Below, piece by piece: positions 43,946-53,231 of a DNA stretch of 64,000 bases. Numbering within the stretch: position 1 is the stretch's first letter; every line of letters starts with the position of its first letter. This DNA is from Dyella sp. AtDHG13 (GTDB lineage Bacteria > Pseudomonadota > Gammaproteobacteria > Xanthomonadales > Rhodanobacteraceae): the NCBI RefSeq assembly GCF_003201105.1, contig NZ_QICJ01000002.1, forward strand, positions 601,913 through 665,912, written 5' to 3'. A program made the translations under genes and the position numbers. The notes beneath the pieces were generated by a model. The model did no database searches. It had not been told where the DNA came from and saw nothing but the letters and a program-made list of their open reading frames with translations.

Positions 43946-45123
43946 CAGCTCACCGTGAGCGTCACCGCACTAGGCGTGCAGGTGGCGGCCTGGTTAAAGG
44001 CCAGGGGTACGTCAGGCGCCCCTGCCCCGCCAGGACCCGTAAGTGTCAGGCTGGTGATGCGGAAGGTATTGCTGTTCGGCACGGCCTTAGCTGCCGCAAT
44101 AGCGCCATCCCATTCCACCGTGCCTGCAGTGCCGCCACCGATGGCCGTGGCATTCACGTAGGCGGAGACCGCCTGCTGAACTGCTTGACCCACAGTACTG
44201 CTATAGCCTGCCAAGGCCTTCATCGTTATGGAAACAGTGATCGCCTGATCCGTCGCCCGGAAGAAGTTGATAGTGATCGGTCGCCCATAGATGTCCGTCA
44301 CAACGACCGGCGTAGTTCCATAGGTGCCCGCGCCTGGAGTCTTCTTTGTCGCGATGGCATTGGCTATGGCCGTCGCATCTCCGCCGTCGACAACCAACGA
44401 CATCGAGTGCGAGGGAATGCCATTGCTATCGGTGGACGCCGTGTCGTTCTCGTAGGCCCTTACCCTGGCCACGCCAAGGATCGAAGACACAGCGCCAACA
44501 ATGCCATCCATGACGGTCAAGGATGGAAGCGCGGTCGAGACCGTTTGTCGATATCGAAGATCGGCATCCGATTCGACCGGGGCACCAGGCACGGCGTCGT
44601 AAGGATTTGAGACGCTCTGCCAGCCAAGCGTAGGTGTCTTGATGATGGTCACCGTGCCGGCTGGTGCAGTGATAGCACCGGCCACTGAGCAGGTGGCTGT
44701 CACCGTAATTTGACCGCTTGGCGGAATGACAACGACAGCTGGAAGGATCCATTGATTGCTATTGGTATCCTGAGCGATGCCATTATTGATCGTTGACCCA
44801 GCCTGTCCTATTAACAGCAGATCGACTGTCGAGTAACTGAACAAGGCTCGCGCGATGCCATTGAGCTTCACGTTTTGGCTGAGCGCGGCCCCTTGAGCCG
44901 TGGCCGGACTCATGCTCTGGTAGATCTGGATGGCGGTAGCGTTGGCGTCGCTGATGGCTTGAGCCACGATGGCCAGAAACTGCCCATCCTGACTGTCAGG
45001 CTCCAGGTAGACATCGGCACCATAGATACCCTGGTATTGGGCCTGAAGGAAGGCTAGGACATCCGAATAGGCGGGGGCACTGATGCCGGTTGCCGAAAGG
45101 GTCGGCGCGGTCGTGGTGATCAA
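43945..45123 (-). CDS. Baseplate J-like protein
   Basis: 392 residues. N-terminal APAYSDVLAFLQAQYQGIYG, then DSQDGQFLAIVAQAISDAN and VESDADLRYRQTVS near 190, the baseplate_J signature. Forms the wedge of the contractile tail baseplate. Overlaps the gp46-like gene by 4 bases. Confidence 0.93.
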   Translation of the reverse strand: MITTTAPTLSATGISAPAYSDVLAFLQAQYQGIYGADVYLEPDSQDGQFLAIVAQAISDANATAIQIYQSMSPATAQGAALSQNVKLNGIARALFSYSTVDLLLIGQAGSTINNGIAQDTNSNQWILPAVVVIPPSGQITVTATCSVAGAITAPAGTVTIIKTPTLGWQSVSNPYDAVPGAPVESDADLRYRQTVSTALPSLTVMDGIVGAVSSILGVARVRAYENDTASTDSNGIPSHSMSLVVDGGDATAIANAIATKKTPGAGTYGTTPVVVTDIYGRPITINFFRATDQAITVSITMKALAGYSSTVGQAVQQAVSAYVNATAIGGGTAGTVEWDGAIAAAKAVPNSNTFRITSLTLTGPGGAGAPDVPLAFNQAATCTPSAVTLTVS

Positions 45124-45473
45124 AGCGTGGTCTCCACCGTGGTCTGCCCGTAAATCGTCGATATCGCCGCACTCACGCTAAGCGCGCGCGTATTCGGATC
45201 GAGGTTGCTGCTGTAGGAATCCAGGGACAGGACCCCATCGGTTTGGGTGATCTGCTGCTTGATGGCGAAGTCGTAGAGCGAGGTCGTGTACTTGCCGAGG
45301 ACCTTCGTGCGCCACGGCATGCCGGCGGTCGTATCCAGGAACCATTCACCGGCGAACAGCTCCAGGCGAGTTCTCACAGCCTGAGCCACAGCCTCCGGCT
45401 GGTCGCGATAGAAGTCCGACTGACCATGCCCAAAGGTGTAGTCACCGTTGGCATCAAGCTTTCGGTAGCGCAC
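45120..45473 (-). CDS. Baseplate wedge protein, gp46-like
   Basis: 117 residues from GTG 45473 (VRYRKLDANGDYTFG), with GGGGGC upstream; the frame is open further, but through a terminator hairpin that cannot be coding. Contains RTRLELFAGEWFLDTTAGMPW, the phage gp46/wedge (gp25-like) pattern. Encoded directly before baseplate J, as usual. Confidence 0.82.
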   Translation of the reverse strand: MRYRKLDANGDYTFGHGQSDFYRDQPEAVAQAVRTRLELFAGEWFLDTTAGMPWRTKVLGKYTTSLYDFAIKQQITQTDGVLSLDSYSSNLDPNTRALSVSAAISTIYGQTTVETTL

Positions 45474-45492
45474 GGATGCCCCCAAAGAAAAG

Positions 45493-45508
45493 CCCGCCTT
45501 TCGGCGGG
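45493..45508 (-). terminator. Intrinsic terminator upstream of the gp46-like gene
   Basis: Minus-strand stem CCCGCC/GGCGGG with loop GAAA, followed by CTTTTCTTT. It lies between the broken secreted-protein gene and the baseplate wedge gene. Confidence 0.85.
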
Positions 45509-45514
45509 TTTGTA

Positions 45515-45865
45515 TCACTGCAGATCAGGCCGGTCTTTGGCTAATCGCAAACATTGGTTGTATGTATGCAGGTCGAGTGTCTGCCGGAATCCGGTCTCGT
45601 AGTCGCAGCGTTCCCACACCATTTGGCTCACCGATGGGTCGACAAACAACTGGTGCCATGCCTTCCACTCGGCCTTCTGAAAGTCGATGCATCAGTCATA
45701 GAGGTGCGGCTTGCCTTCAGCCTTGGCGAGCGTCTCGCACTGACCCTTGATGCCCAGCCAAATGCCATGGAGCTGCGCGTCCGTGTATATGACGTGCTTC
45801 TCTTCGGCATGTACTGTTCGGAGGCAGAACGCCATGATGAAAAAGACCAGATATCGAAGTCGCAT
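45515..45865 (-). pseudogene. Phage secreted cargo gene broken by one TGA
   Basis: ATG 45865 starts a signal peptide (LRYLVFFIMAFCLRTVHA) and a soluble part reaching GKPHLYD at residue 57; TGA at 45694-45692 interrupts, and the same frame continues CIDFQKAEWKAWHQLF for 58 more codons to a TGA at 45515. The whole would be about 116 residues with several Cys (C43, C59, C86, C102). TGG to TGA is the simplest cause. Being secreted and placed within the baseplate operon, it looks like a cargo (moron) gene, not a tail part. Confidence 0.7.
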
Positions 45866-45866
45866 G

Positions 45867-46505
45867 TCAGTTCACCGGAGTTGTAACCGCTGTGGCGCCC
45901 TGTGCCGTGTGGGTATGGGATTCGTCGATGCGCTTGCCATTGGCCTTCACCTGGCCCGTGAACACCGTATTCCCGTTCACATTGAACCCGCCAGGAGCAA
46001 CGATGTTCACCTTCTTGGTAACCGGGTCGAGTTCCACATAGGTAAACCCGTCGTCTGATCGAAGCTGCACGGTGGACGTGCTGATCGCTGAGAGCTTCTT
46101 CGACTGCGACATCGGGCCGATGTGGCACACCGCATCCGACAAATCGTGCCGTCGAGCATCGTTCGGTGGCTGTACCCCGCCAGACTGCTTCCACCCACCA
46201 ATGGCGCGGCATGCAAACGATACCCAGCACTCATCGCCGGCGGAAATAGGAAACGTCAGCGTTCCGCCGCCGCCGCGAGGAAAAATCACTGGAACGCCAG
46301 AAAGTAGCGGGTAATTGACGCTTTTCGGGGTCTGATCAGGGCCTGAAATTTGCCCCTGAACGCCGAGCTGCACCGTCGCGGTGTTAGTCGTGGCGTCGTA
46401 TGAAACGATGTATCCAGGGAGAGACGTCCACACTTGGGTGAGCAGGCCATCGATTGCGACGCGGAGCATTTCCTCCTCATCGCTCCAACGCTGGCGACTA
46501 TCCAT
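45867..46505 (-). CDS. Baseplate spike protein, Gp138 N-terminal domain type
   Basis: 212 residues from MDSRQRWSDEEEMLRV at 46505. Contains VWTSLPGYIVSYDATTNTATVQ (OB-like domain start), LLSGVPVIFPRGGGGTLTFPI and GDECWVSFACRAIGGW, the gp138 signature, then a C-terminal beta-helical part ending with HTHTAQGA, an HxH metal site typical of spike tips. Pierces the outer membrane during injection. Start overlaps the hub gene by 8 bases. Confidence 0.88.
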   Translation of the reverse strand: MDSRQRWSDEEEMLRVAIDGLLTQVWTSLPGYIVSYDATTNTATVQLGVQGQISGPDQTPKSVNYPLLSGVPVIFPRGGGGTLTFPISAGDECWVSFACRAIGGWKQSGGVQPPNDARRHDLSDAVCHIGPMSQSKKLSAISTSTVQLRSDDGFTYVELDPVTKKVNIVAPGGFNVNGNTVFTGQVKANGKRIDESHTHTAQGATAVTTPVN

Positions 46506-47421
46506 TCTCAGGCACCGCTTGAGTGAATCCAGAAGTGAGAGGGGCGGTTCCATCGACTGCGGCACACACGCAATCGGTGTACCAGGTGTTACCGCGCGAA
46601 TCGCCAGCGTGAACGACCTGGAAGGTCCGGTAGAAGCCGTCCGCATCGAAACTGGGAACGACCTGCGGCAACTGGAACTTGCTGGTAAGCGTCAGTGACG
46701 CGACGTCGGCATTGTTCAACTGGATCTTGCTGCCAGCCTTGATGACCGGGTTCAACAGCATACGAACGACCAGACCGCCAATAGTCTGCTGGGGCGTTCC
46801 TACCATGCCAGACGAGGCGTTGATCTGTGGCACTGCCCCAGGCAAGTAACCTTTGATCGGAATGAAGTTGAGCTTCCCGTCCTCGATGCTCCAGGTGCAG
46901 CCCTGAGAATCCGCCAACGTACGCAGGACATCGCGTGTCTGCCCGTGGACTGTCTTGGCGTCAGGCGCGGGATGGTTCGAGAAGTCCGGCTTGAAACCGG
47001 CGGCGATGCCGTACTGCGAAAGGTCCTTGAGGCAGTGCTGATAGATGTCGTCCGCCGTATAGCCTTTGTCGATCGTCCAGCTTGAGGTGGCCCAGCCAAA
47101 GGCCTTGTCCCCGTCCTGCGCTTGGATATCGACGAAGGTGTCCGTCGCCGATTCCTTGCCTCGGCGGACCATGGTGATCTCGCCGCTGAATATCTGGGCG
47201 ATGTTCCCCTCGTAGCCTGCACTGAGTTTTACGGAGGTGAACTCGTTCTGGATCAGCTTGGCCAGTTCGTCGGTGACGTTGAATACCCGCGCCTGCAGAG
47301 TCTTCAATGTCTGCACAGTCGCGTTCTTGACCTCGAACCTGACGTGCAGGTTCGAAAGGTCGTAGGCCTGCGCCTGGTTACCGACGATCAGCGATAGCGC
47401 GCGTAGGTACTGCTGCGTCAC
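46498..47421 (-). CDS. Baseplate hub protein
   Basis: 307 residues. The N-terminal part YLRALSLIVGNQAQAYDLSNL and the middle GYTADDIYQHCLKDL and WSIEDGKLNFIPIKG match phage hub proteins (gp27/gpD-like) encoded between the plug and the spike. Its stop TAG overlaps the spike start. Probably forms the trimeric hub that seats the spike. Confidence 0.75.
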   Translation of the reverse strand: MTQQYLRALSLIVGNQAQAYDLSNLHVRFEVKNATVQTLKTLQARVFNVTDELAKLIQNEFTSVKLSAGYEGNIAQIFSGEITMVRRGKESATDTFVDIQAQDGDKAFGWATSSWTIDKGYTADDIYQHCLKDLSQYGIAAGFKPDFSNHPAPDAKTVHGQTRDVLRTLADSQGCTWSIEDGKLNFIPIKGYLPGAVPQINASSGMVGTPQQTIGGLVVRMLLNPVIKAGSKIQLNNADVASLTLTSKFQLPQVVPSFDADGFYRTFQVVHAGDSRGNTWYTDCVCAAVDGTAPLTSGFTQAVPENG

Positions 47422-47726
47422 GGTGTCACCGCGTACAGATGGGACTGCGTGCCCAAGTTGTCGTAGGTCGGCACAGCATCAGGATCTCCATCGGTGGCGA
47501 CCCACAGCTGAAAGCCGAATCCGACGTATCCGTACTGAGCAAGAAGATCGCAGCCGGTCACCAAGGGAATACCCTGGACGAGCGGGTTGCCGTTGGCGTC
47601 AGCAATATCCAGCACCCATTCGGACGCAGCATCACGCCAGATCAGCGTAAGCGTGTAAGTGACATTGGCGATAGTCGTCTGGAATGACTGCGCCTGCCCG
47701 GAGAGGGGGATCTCGTAAGTCGCCAT
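47418..47726 (-). CDS. Phage baseplate plug family protein
   Basis: 102 residues from MATYEIPLSGQAQSFQ. The segment NVTYTLTLIWRDAASEWVLDI and NPLVQGIPLVTGCDLLAQY are the plug-family pattern. Overlaps the hub gene by 4 bases. Sits at the tip of the tail tube in related phages. Confidence 0.85.
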   Translation of the reverse strand: MATYEIPLSGQAQSFQTTIANVTYTLTLIWRDAASEWVLDIADANGNPLVQGIPLVTGCDLLAQYGYVGFGFQLWVATDGDPDAVPTYDNLGTQSHLYAVTP

Positions 47727-47727
47727 C

Positions 47728-48318
47728 TCACCCACCCACGAAGCCGGCAATCGAACTCAGGACGCTTTGCTGAACAGGCTTTGGCTGCACGGTTCCTTTA
47801 TTCACCACCGGTGCCGTCTGCGCCGGATCGGCCTGGTTTTCGGCGACCACCTGGACCTCGACCACGTTGACAAGGAACACTTCTTTGAACGTGATCGTCA
47901 CCGCCAGGGCATGCTCAGTCGCCTTGTCGGTGACCTGCTCCAGCGTCTGGATCAGCATGTTGTCGTACGTGCGCTTACCGGTGATCAGCTGAAACGGCTG
48001 CCGGTTCTCTTGCAGCATTCGCAGCTGGTCGTAGACGTCCTTTGGATCGGAGCTGAGGATGCCGCCGCTGGTCAGGTTGAAGATCGCGCCGGATTGACTC
48101 CATCCGTATCGGGCTGTGACCGTCGATGGAATCTTGTAGGCGTGATCCGTGATGGGTGCGCCGGTCTGGATCGGATGCTCCGTGATGGCCAGCTCGTCGC
48201 GCGCACGCTCCTCGATCGTGCACTGAGGAATGATGGTTCCAATGGCACGTCCTGACTTCAGGAAAATGTCCGCCACCTCTCCCGCGACGAGAAGGCCAAC
48301 CTGCGAAAGGATGCTCAC
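47728..48318 (-). CDS. Tail/baseplate protein encoded after the tape measure (Dit-like)
   Basis: 196 residues. Contains TEHPIQTGAPITDHAYKIP and FNLTSGGILSSDPKDVYDQL, a pattern common in contractile-tail phage proteins that adapt the tube to the baseplate. The N-terminal IFLKSGRAIGTIIPQC is hydrophobic. Overlaps the tape measure by 4 bases. C-terminal 40 residues are Gln/Pro/Val-rich. Exact role inferred from position. Confidence 0.65.
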   Translation of the reverse strand: MSILSQVGLLVAGEVADIFLKSGRAIGTIIPQCTIEERARDELAITEHPIQTGAPITDHAYKIPSTVTARYGWSQSGAIFNLTSGGILSSDPKDVYDQLRMLQENRQPFQLITGKRTYDNMLIQTLEQVTDKATEHALAVTITFKEVFLVNVVEVQVVAENQADPAQTAPVVNKGTVQPKPVQQSVLSSIAGFVGG

Positions 48319-50147
48319 ATCGCCGCCGAGGTCTGGAAGTTGCGTACGAGTCGCTGGTTCACCGAATCCTGCTCACGCCCAACGGCGGAGGCTGTTTCCT
48401 GAGGATTGGTGGTGCCGTAGACATTGATCGTGGTCTGGGCGCTCAAGTTGGCTCCGGCAGCCTGCTGGTACTGAGCGTCGCTGTAAGGGTTGCGGCCGTT
48501 CTCGTGGAGGACGATCGCCTGCATCAGCTTCGCCCTCTCGGCGACATCGTTCAGATGGAGCTGCGCGTCAGGACTTACCCCTAGACGACCCGACACATCA
48601 GCCACATAGGCGCCTGTATCGTTCTCGTTCTTCGGTGCATAGGTCGAGATGATCTCGCGCACGGTTTCGAGCCGCTTCTTGCCTGCCGCTGCCGACTGCC
48701 CGTTGAAATACAGGCCAAGCTGGTTGCTCAGGGCATTAAGGCCATCTTGTGGCGTGGCATACGACCCGAATGACCCGCCCGGGCCGGTGCGAAGGTTACC
48801 GGGGTTGTTCTGACGAATGCCGATAGGCTGTGTCTGGTCGGATCCCTGCGCCGGCGTGGTTTCAGGCTTCCCGTGGTCGTAAGGCTTCCCGGTGATCTGA
48901 TCCCAGATCTGCGAAGCTGCATGCCCGAACGCCGAAGCGTCTGCCGAGGCCTTTCCAGAGTCTCCCTGGGGAAGCTTGCTGGAAATCCAGTCCGCCGCTG
49001 AGCCAAACCAGCCGGACACCGTGTCCCGAGCCCCCTGGGTCTTGTCTATGACCCATTTGAAGGACTTGCTGTCCTCGACAGCGTGGACGACCTTCATGAC
49101 CCATTCGTAGGCTTCCTTCACCGCCGCGGTAAGGTCATGCCAACCCTCGACGATATGAGGCCACGCGAACTTCGCGATTGCCCACAGATTGTTCAGGCCA
49201 TCGCCGATTAGGTCGATGCCAGCCTTGGCCAGGTCGATTTCCGGTTTCCACTTGCCCCAATCGATCAGGCTCTTGCCGCCCTCCTTCCAGGTCTTGTAGT
49301 CATCCCACAGAAGCGCAATTGCCGCGGCCAGCGCACCGATCCATGCAACTGGCCCGCCCATGATAATGGCGGTTCCAGCCACAATGCCGGCGACCCATTC
49401 AGCGACAGTATTGATATTGCTCTTTGTCGAATCGTCCAGCGAGTTCCATCGAAACTCCAGCTCGTTAAGGATGCCAATGACACGTGTGCCGACAACCGTG
49501 CCAAGCACCTCGAAGTTCGCCCTCAGGTCGCGCAGCTGAAGGTTGAAGTTGTGCGATAGCTCCGTGGCCTTCGTGACGTCTAGGCCATATCGAGCAAGGA
49601 TCTGCTTGTAGCGATCGCTGAACTGGTCCGTTCCCTGGATCAGGGCTTGGAGGGTCTTCTCATCGATGCCAAGGACGTTGGCGCGGGCGTAGGCCTGCGC
49701 GTACGGCATGTGCCGAAAGACCTTCCCGAGGTCGGTCAGGAGTTCGGTGGTATCGCGCAGCTCACCGTTAGTGTCGCGAGTCTGAATGCCCCACGACTTG
49801 AGGAGACTTTCACCGCCTGGGTTGATGCGCAGGAACTTAGCGATAGCCTCGATCGAGGCCTGGGCCGCACCGGCCGAGCTGCCCATTTGATCGGCCGCGA
49901 AGCCGATTGCCTTGATGTTCTCGGCGGATGCACGGGTGCGCTGGCTGACGAAGTAGAGGTCTTCCAGACCGTTCGCCATCTTCGACACGGAGGCGAGCAC
50001 AGCCGTTGCCGTAGCCACTGCGACAGCACCAAGGGCTGCAACCTCCTTGGAGACGTTCTTGACACCATCTGTGAAACGGCGCTCGCCCGAAGAGTCGACC
50101 TTAAAGCCCAGGCTGACCAAAAACTCTCGGATCGTCTCGGTGCTCAT
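48315..50147 (-). CDS. Tape-measure protein with embedded muramidase-like domain
   Basis: 610 residues, which sets a short tail. Residues 1-240 are helical (ETIREFLVSLGFKVD, LEDLYFVSQRTRASAENIKAI), residues 246-277 are hydrophobic (WVAGIVAGTAIIMGGPVAW), and residues 440-550 hold IGIRQNNPGNLR, SYATPQDGLNALSNQLG and IISTYAPKNENDTGAY, the pattern of phage structural muramidases that open peptidoglycan. Start overlaps by 4 bases the stop of the frameshifted tail-chaperone extension. Confidence 0.92.
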   Translation of the reverse strand: MSTETIREFLVSLGFKVDSSGERRFTDGVKNVSKEVAALGAVAVATATAVLASVSKMANGLEDLYFVSQRTRASAENIKAIGFAADQMGSSAGAAQASIEAIAKFLRINPGGESLLKSWGIQTRDTNGELRDTTELLTDLGKVFRHMPYAQAYARANVLGIDEKTLQALIQGTDQFSDRYKQILARYGLDVTKATELSHNFNLQLRDLRANFEVLGTVVGTRVIGILNELEFRWNSLDDSTKSNINTVAEWVAGIVAGTAIIMGGPVAWIGALAAAIALLWDDYKTWKEGGKSLIDWGKWKPEIDLAKAGIDLIGDGLNNLWAIAKFAWPHIVEGWHDLTAAVKEAYEWVMKVVHAVEDSKSFKWVIDKTQGARDTVSGWFGSAADWISSKLPQGDSGKASADASAFGHAASQIWDQITGKPYDHGKPETTPAQGSDQTQPIGIRQNNPGNLRTGPGGSFGSYATPQDGLNALSNQLGLYFNGQSAAAGKKRLETVREIISTYAPKNENDTGAYVADVSGRLGVSPDAQLHLNDVAERAKLMQAIVLHENGRNPYSDAQYQQAAGANLSAQTTINVYGTTNPQETASAVGREQDSVNQRLVRNFQTSAAM

Positions 50148-50374
50148 TTCCTCAGTCGCTCCGCTTTGATCCGGTTCTCTTCCATAACGTCGATAGCGTC
50201 ATTGGCCCAGGCAATGGCTTCTAGGTCCAGCGAGCCGTCCAGAAGGCTTTCCAAACGGCAATAGCCCTTCGTGACCGGCCGCATTAGCCAGTCCTCGCCG
50301 TCATGCAGCTTTGCCCACGCTACGCTGTCGCCGTCGCCTGACTCAGTGGGCCGGCGCTGCCTCCGGGAAAAAAA
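50144..50374 (-). other. -1 frame extension of the tail chaperone (programmed frameshift)
   Basis: Minus-strand frame open from the 7-T run (50374-50368) to TGA at 50146-50144. After a -1 slip at the last TTT it adds 74 residues (SRRQRRPTESGDGDSVAWA..., then LESLLDGSLDLEAIAWANDA) to the first 119 of the chaperone, giving 193 in all. The last 46 residues from an internal ATG at 50284 are well conserved in style and could also be made alone. Its stop overlaps the tape-measure start, as for lambda gpGT. Confidence 0.8.
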
Positions 50375-50724
50375 TTACCCAAGTTCTCCTGGATCACCTT
50401 CGAAGCAAGCTGGAGCATGACGCTCATGTCGATGTCGTCGAACATCATGGCCTTGGAACTGGACATGACGGGGGCCCACGAGGGGCCCTGCTGACGCCTC
50501 ACTACGGACAAGCAGGTATCTAGCACGTAGTCGCAGTCGCCATCCGACATCCCGGAAATGGCCTCGGCGATGGGCTGGAGGAACTTCGAGAAGGACTCGG
50601 CACCCGCGGCGGAGGCGTCAGCCAGGCCGCCCAGGACGGGCGCCAAGCGGCGAGCGACGTGGAACTGCTGGCGAGCGTTGAGCCTGCCGCTCTGGTAGGT
50701 CTGACCGCTGATCTCGAATTCCAT
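50320..50724 (-). CDS. Tail assembly chaperone (zero-frame product)
   Basis: 134 residues. It lies between tube and tape-measure genes, the standard position for gpG-type chaperones. It has RQQFHVARRLAPVLGGLAD and DYVLDTCLSVVRRQQG segments seen in chaperones of this phage group. A 7-T run at codons 117-119 (AAT TTT TTT) allows a -1 shift. Start overlaps the tube stop by one base. Confidence 0.85.
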   Translation of the reverse strand: MEFEISGQTYQSGRLNARQQFHVARRLAPVLGGLADASAAGAESFSKFLQPIAEAISGMSDGDCDYVLDTCLSVVRRQQGPSWAPVMSSSKAMMFDDIDMSVMLQLASKVIQENLGNFFPGGSAGPLSQATATA

Positions 50725-51164
50725 TAGTACGTACCCAAGATGGTGTCGATCTTGATGCAGTCAAAAACCCAATCCACCGTGCCGCCATCTTTCGCGTAGG
50801 CGATATTTGGCTTCTTCGTGAATGCGACTTCGCGACAGCCATTGTTGTCACCTACGGCGCTACTATTGATCGAGATAATGTTCTGGCCCCAAAGTGACGC
50901 GCTCGTGGCCTGGAGGTCATACATCGCCATGAGTTGAGCATTCTTGGGCGACGTCTTAAGCAGACGGATAGTCACCTTGCCTGACTTGTCGGCATGAAGG
51001 CTATGCATGCCCTCTCCATCGGCACCAATCGTCATGGTGTTCTTGTCACCAGACATCTCAATAGTGATGCCCTCTTCCGCGACACCAGCGCCAGAGCCCA
51101 GATCGAAAGATCCACCAGGGCCAGCAATGGTCGCCTGAATGTCAAGGAAACTATATGCAGACAT
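50724..51164 (-). CDS. Tail tube protein, DUF3277
   Basis: 146 residues. AYSFLDIQATIAGPGG at the start and GITIEMSGDKNTMTIGADG near residue 33 are the DUF3277 signature. Forms the inner tube of the contractile tail. Ten bases after the sheath gene. Confidence 0.92.
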   Translation of the reverse strand: MSAYSFLDIQATIAGPGGSFDLGSGAGVAEEGITIEMSGDKNTMTIGADGEGMHSLHADKSGKVTIRLLKTSPKNAQLMAMYDLQATSASLWGQNIISINSSAVGDNNGCREVAFTKKPNIAYAKDGGTVDWVFDCIKIDTILGTY

Positions 51165-51173
51165 GGTGACTCC

Positions 51174-52652
51174 TTAGCGGTTGACGTTGATGATGACGTT
51201 GGCGAAATGGACGGCGCCGGCGAGCTTCACGGCGACCTGAGCCGTCGGCGCCTTACGTGCTTCCCGGTCTGCCTGGCTCTGACTCGAAATGGTCGGCATG
51301 TAGACGTAGTAGCCCTTGGTAAGGGTCTGGCCCTGCGAAAGGGCACCGAAACCACTGGCATTCCACACGCCGGGAGCGACCAGACCGTTGTTCACGCCTG
51401 CCTCGCATCCCTGTTCAATCGCCGCGACGATCTGGTTGGTGCCAGCATCGGTCTGAGGGATCTTGGTCGAACTCGTATAGAGCAGGTTGTAGACGTTGGT
51501 CTGGACTTCGTTCTGAAGCCAGTCGAGGCCATGTACTTCGTCGAAGAAGTAGCCATTGGCCATGACGCCCTGCTGGATGATCGCCGTGGAGTTGTTGTAG
51601 TTCACGAAGACGTTGCAGTTCTTGGCGGTAAGAGTGGCCGCCTGCGTCTCGTTCAGCGTCTCGGCGGCAACACCGGGCTCCTGCTTGAACTTCAGGGTGA
51701 TGGTGCTGTTGTTGGCCGTGAAATTGACCGTGAATGCCCGGCCATACAAGGAGGCCACGGCGTACGGGCTACTGGACGAGTATTGCGTGAAGGTGCGTTT
51801 GTAATTCAACGCCTGCACCTGCGACGCGATGTCAGTCGTGGCGTTCGTGAGTACGGTCGGATCCTGCGTCGTGATACCGTAGATGCGGCTCTGGGAGGCT
51901 GCCTCGATGTAGGCCGCGACGCTGAGGTGATCGGCCGCGACAACAGTGGCATCCGCCACGGTGAGTCCGTACCAATCCCCGAACGGCGCGCAGGCCTGTA
52001 CTGCGCTCAAAAGGCTTTCAGCGGCGATACCAGCGACAGGGGTCGATGCCACACCCTGGACCAGGCCGAGTAGCGCCGAAATGTCAGTTCCCGAAGCCGG
52101 AGCGGAGGCATAGGTCAGCGTCGACGTGGTGCCCGTCGTGGCGCTGGTCACCTCGAACCGCTGGTAGTTGGCGTTCCATACCACCGTAGCTGCTCCAGCC
52201 AGGGCGGTCGTCACCGCGGACGCAACGCCGTTCAGGTTGGTCACGGAAGAAAGGTTGATGGCAGAAAGTGACTTCAGCGTGCCATCCACCGTGATTTTCA
52301 TGCCGCCCGAGGTTACCGCCGTGAAGTTCGACAGTGCCTGCTGAGCAGCAGACAGGGTGCCACCCAGAAGCTGGGCGGAAGTAGGGGTCTTGGCCCAGCG
52401 GCCCACGTACAGAACGGAAGGCTGAGGCGACTGCGAGAAGAACAGCGACGCGGCCAGGTACTCTGGTGCCGTGTTGCCGAAGTCCGCGGCAACGCCATCG
52501 ATACCGCTGTACTGGCGGATGCGGTCCGCCGTATCGATGACTGGCGACGAACCAAGGATCAGGAGAGCGCCGAAGTTGCGAACCGCTGCCGCCAGTGGCG
52601 ACATGTTCACCGTGACATTGACGACATCGCTGACGGAAAGACCTTGCGACAT
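51174..52652 (-). CDS. Tail sheath protein, DUF3383
   Basis: 492 residues, contractile sheath. It starts [18 protein letters not shown] and contains [16 protein letters not shown] and [15 protein letters not shown], all DUF3383 patterns. Further typical segments are [26 protein letters not shown]. Presence of this gene makes the virion a myovirus type. Confidence 0.93.
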   Translation of the reverse strand: MSQGLSVSDVVNVTVNMSPLAAAVRNFGALLILGSSPVIDTADRIRQYSGIDGVAADFGNTAPEYLAASLFFSQSPQPSVLYVGRWAKTPTSAQLLGGTLSAAQQALSNFTAVTSGGMKITVDGTLKSLSAINLSSVTNLNGVASAVTTALAGAATVVWNANYQRFEVTSATTGTTSTLTYASAPASGTDISALLGLVQGVASTPVAGIAAESLLSAVQACAPFGDWYGLTVADATVVAADHLSVAAYIEAASQSRIYGITTQDPTVLTNATTDIASQVQALNYKRTFTQYSSSSPYAVASLYGRAFTVNFTANNSTITLKFKQEPGVAAETLNETQAATLTAKNCNVFVNYNNSTAIIQQGVMANGYFFDEVHGLDWLQNEVQTNVYNLLYTSSTKIPQTDAGTNQIVAAIEQGCEAGVNNGLVAPGVWNASGFGALSQGQTLTKGYYVYMPTISSQSQADREARKAPTAQVAVKLAGAVHFANVIINVNR

Positions 52653-52664
52653 GGGGATGCTCCG

Positions 52665-53228
52665 TTAGGCGTGAGTATCCGTGTCGATCTCGAAGGGAGC
52701 CGACAGGATGTTGAGAATCGGGTAAGTGCGCTCCACCTTGCGGCGGAACCGGATCTCGACGTCGTAACGCCGGATCCATTGCTGGTTGACCAGTTCGGGC
52801 GCCGCGACGGGCTTGCCCACATCGGTTAACGTGATGCCCTGAGGAGTCAGCGCCTCGCGGTTCTGCGCGATGTAGAGTCCGTCGCGCATGACCTTGCAGA
52901 AGGACATGGCATTTGGGCCGTAGAAGCTGGCTAGGACGAGCAGCGCTTCATGCACTGCGTAGTCGTCCTGTCCATTTCCAGTGCCATCGTGCACCTCGAC
53001 CGGATAATCATCCGGGTCGATGTGGGTCACGCCTATGGCGCACCAGTTGACGGATGGCTCAGGCTGCTTCGGCGCTGTCGGCTGCCAGCGCGGCCGAACC
53101 ATGGCCCCAGGCAGTCCTGTGACACCAACGACGACCTGCTGAAACAGCGCATCAAGCGCCGCGTCTTCCAAAGGCGCAGGGCTACCCGCCGGCAGGATGT
53201 ATCCGCCGGTCGAGGAATCGTTTGCCAT
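52665..53228 (-). CDS. Phage neck terminator protein
   Basis: 187 residues. Contains VVVGVTGLPGAMVRPRWQ and NWCAIGVTHIDPDDYP with a VHEALLVLASFYG segment, the neck/terminator family pattern. It joins the tail to the head connector. Twelve bases before the sheath gene. Confidence 0.82.
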   Translation of the reverse strand: MANDSSTGGYILPAGSPAPLEDAALDALFQQVVVGVTGLPGAMVRPRWQPTAPKQPEPSVNWCAIGVTHIDPDDYPVEVHDGTGNGQDDYAVHEALLVLASFYGPNAMSFCKVMRDGLYIAQNREALTPQGITLTDVGKPVAAPELVNQQWIRRYDVEIRFRRKVERTYPILNILSAPFEIDTDTHA

Positions 53229-53231
53229 GGA

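Noticed and set aside
45474..45518. N-terminal extension of the gp46-like protein
   Set aside because: These codons coincide with an intrinsic terminator hairpin; GTG 45473 is the better start.
45692..45694. TGA as selenocysteine in the secreted cargo gene
   Set aside because: No obvious SECIS-like hairpin is seen just after it and a Trp codon one base away explains the break.
49647..50264. Plus-strand 205-codon frame over the tape-measure start
   Set aside because: Antisense shadow; the minus-strand reading explains the sequence with recognised genes.
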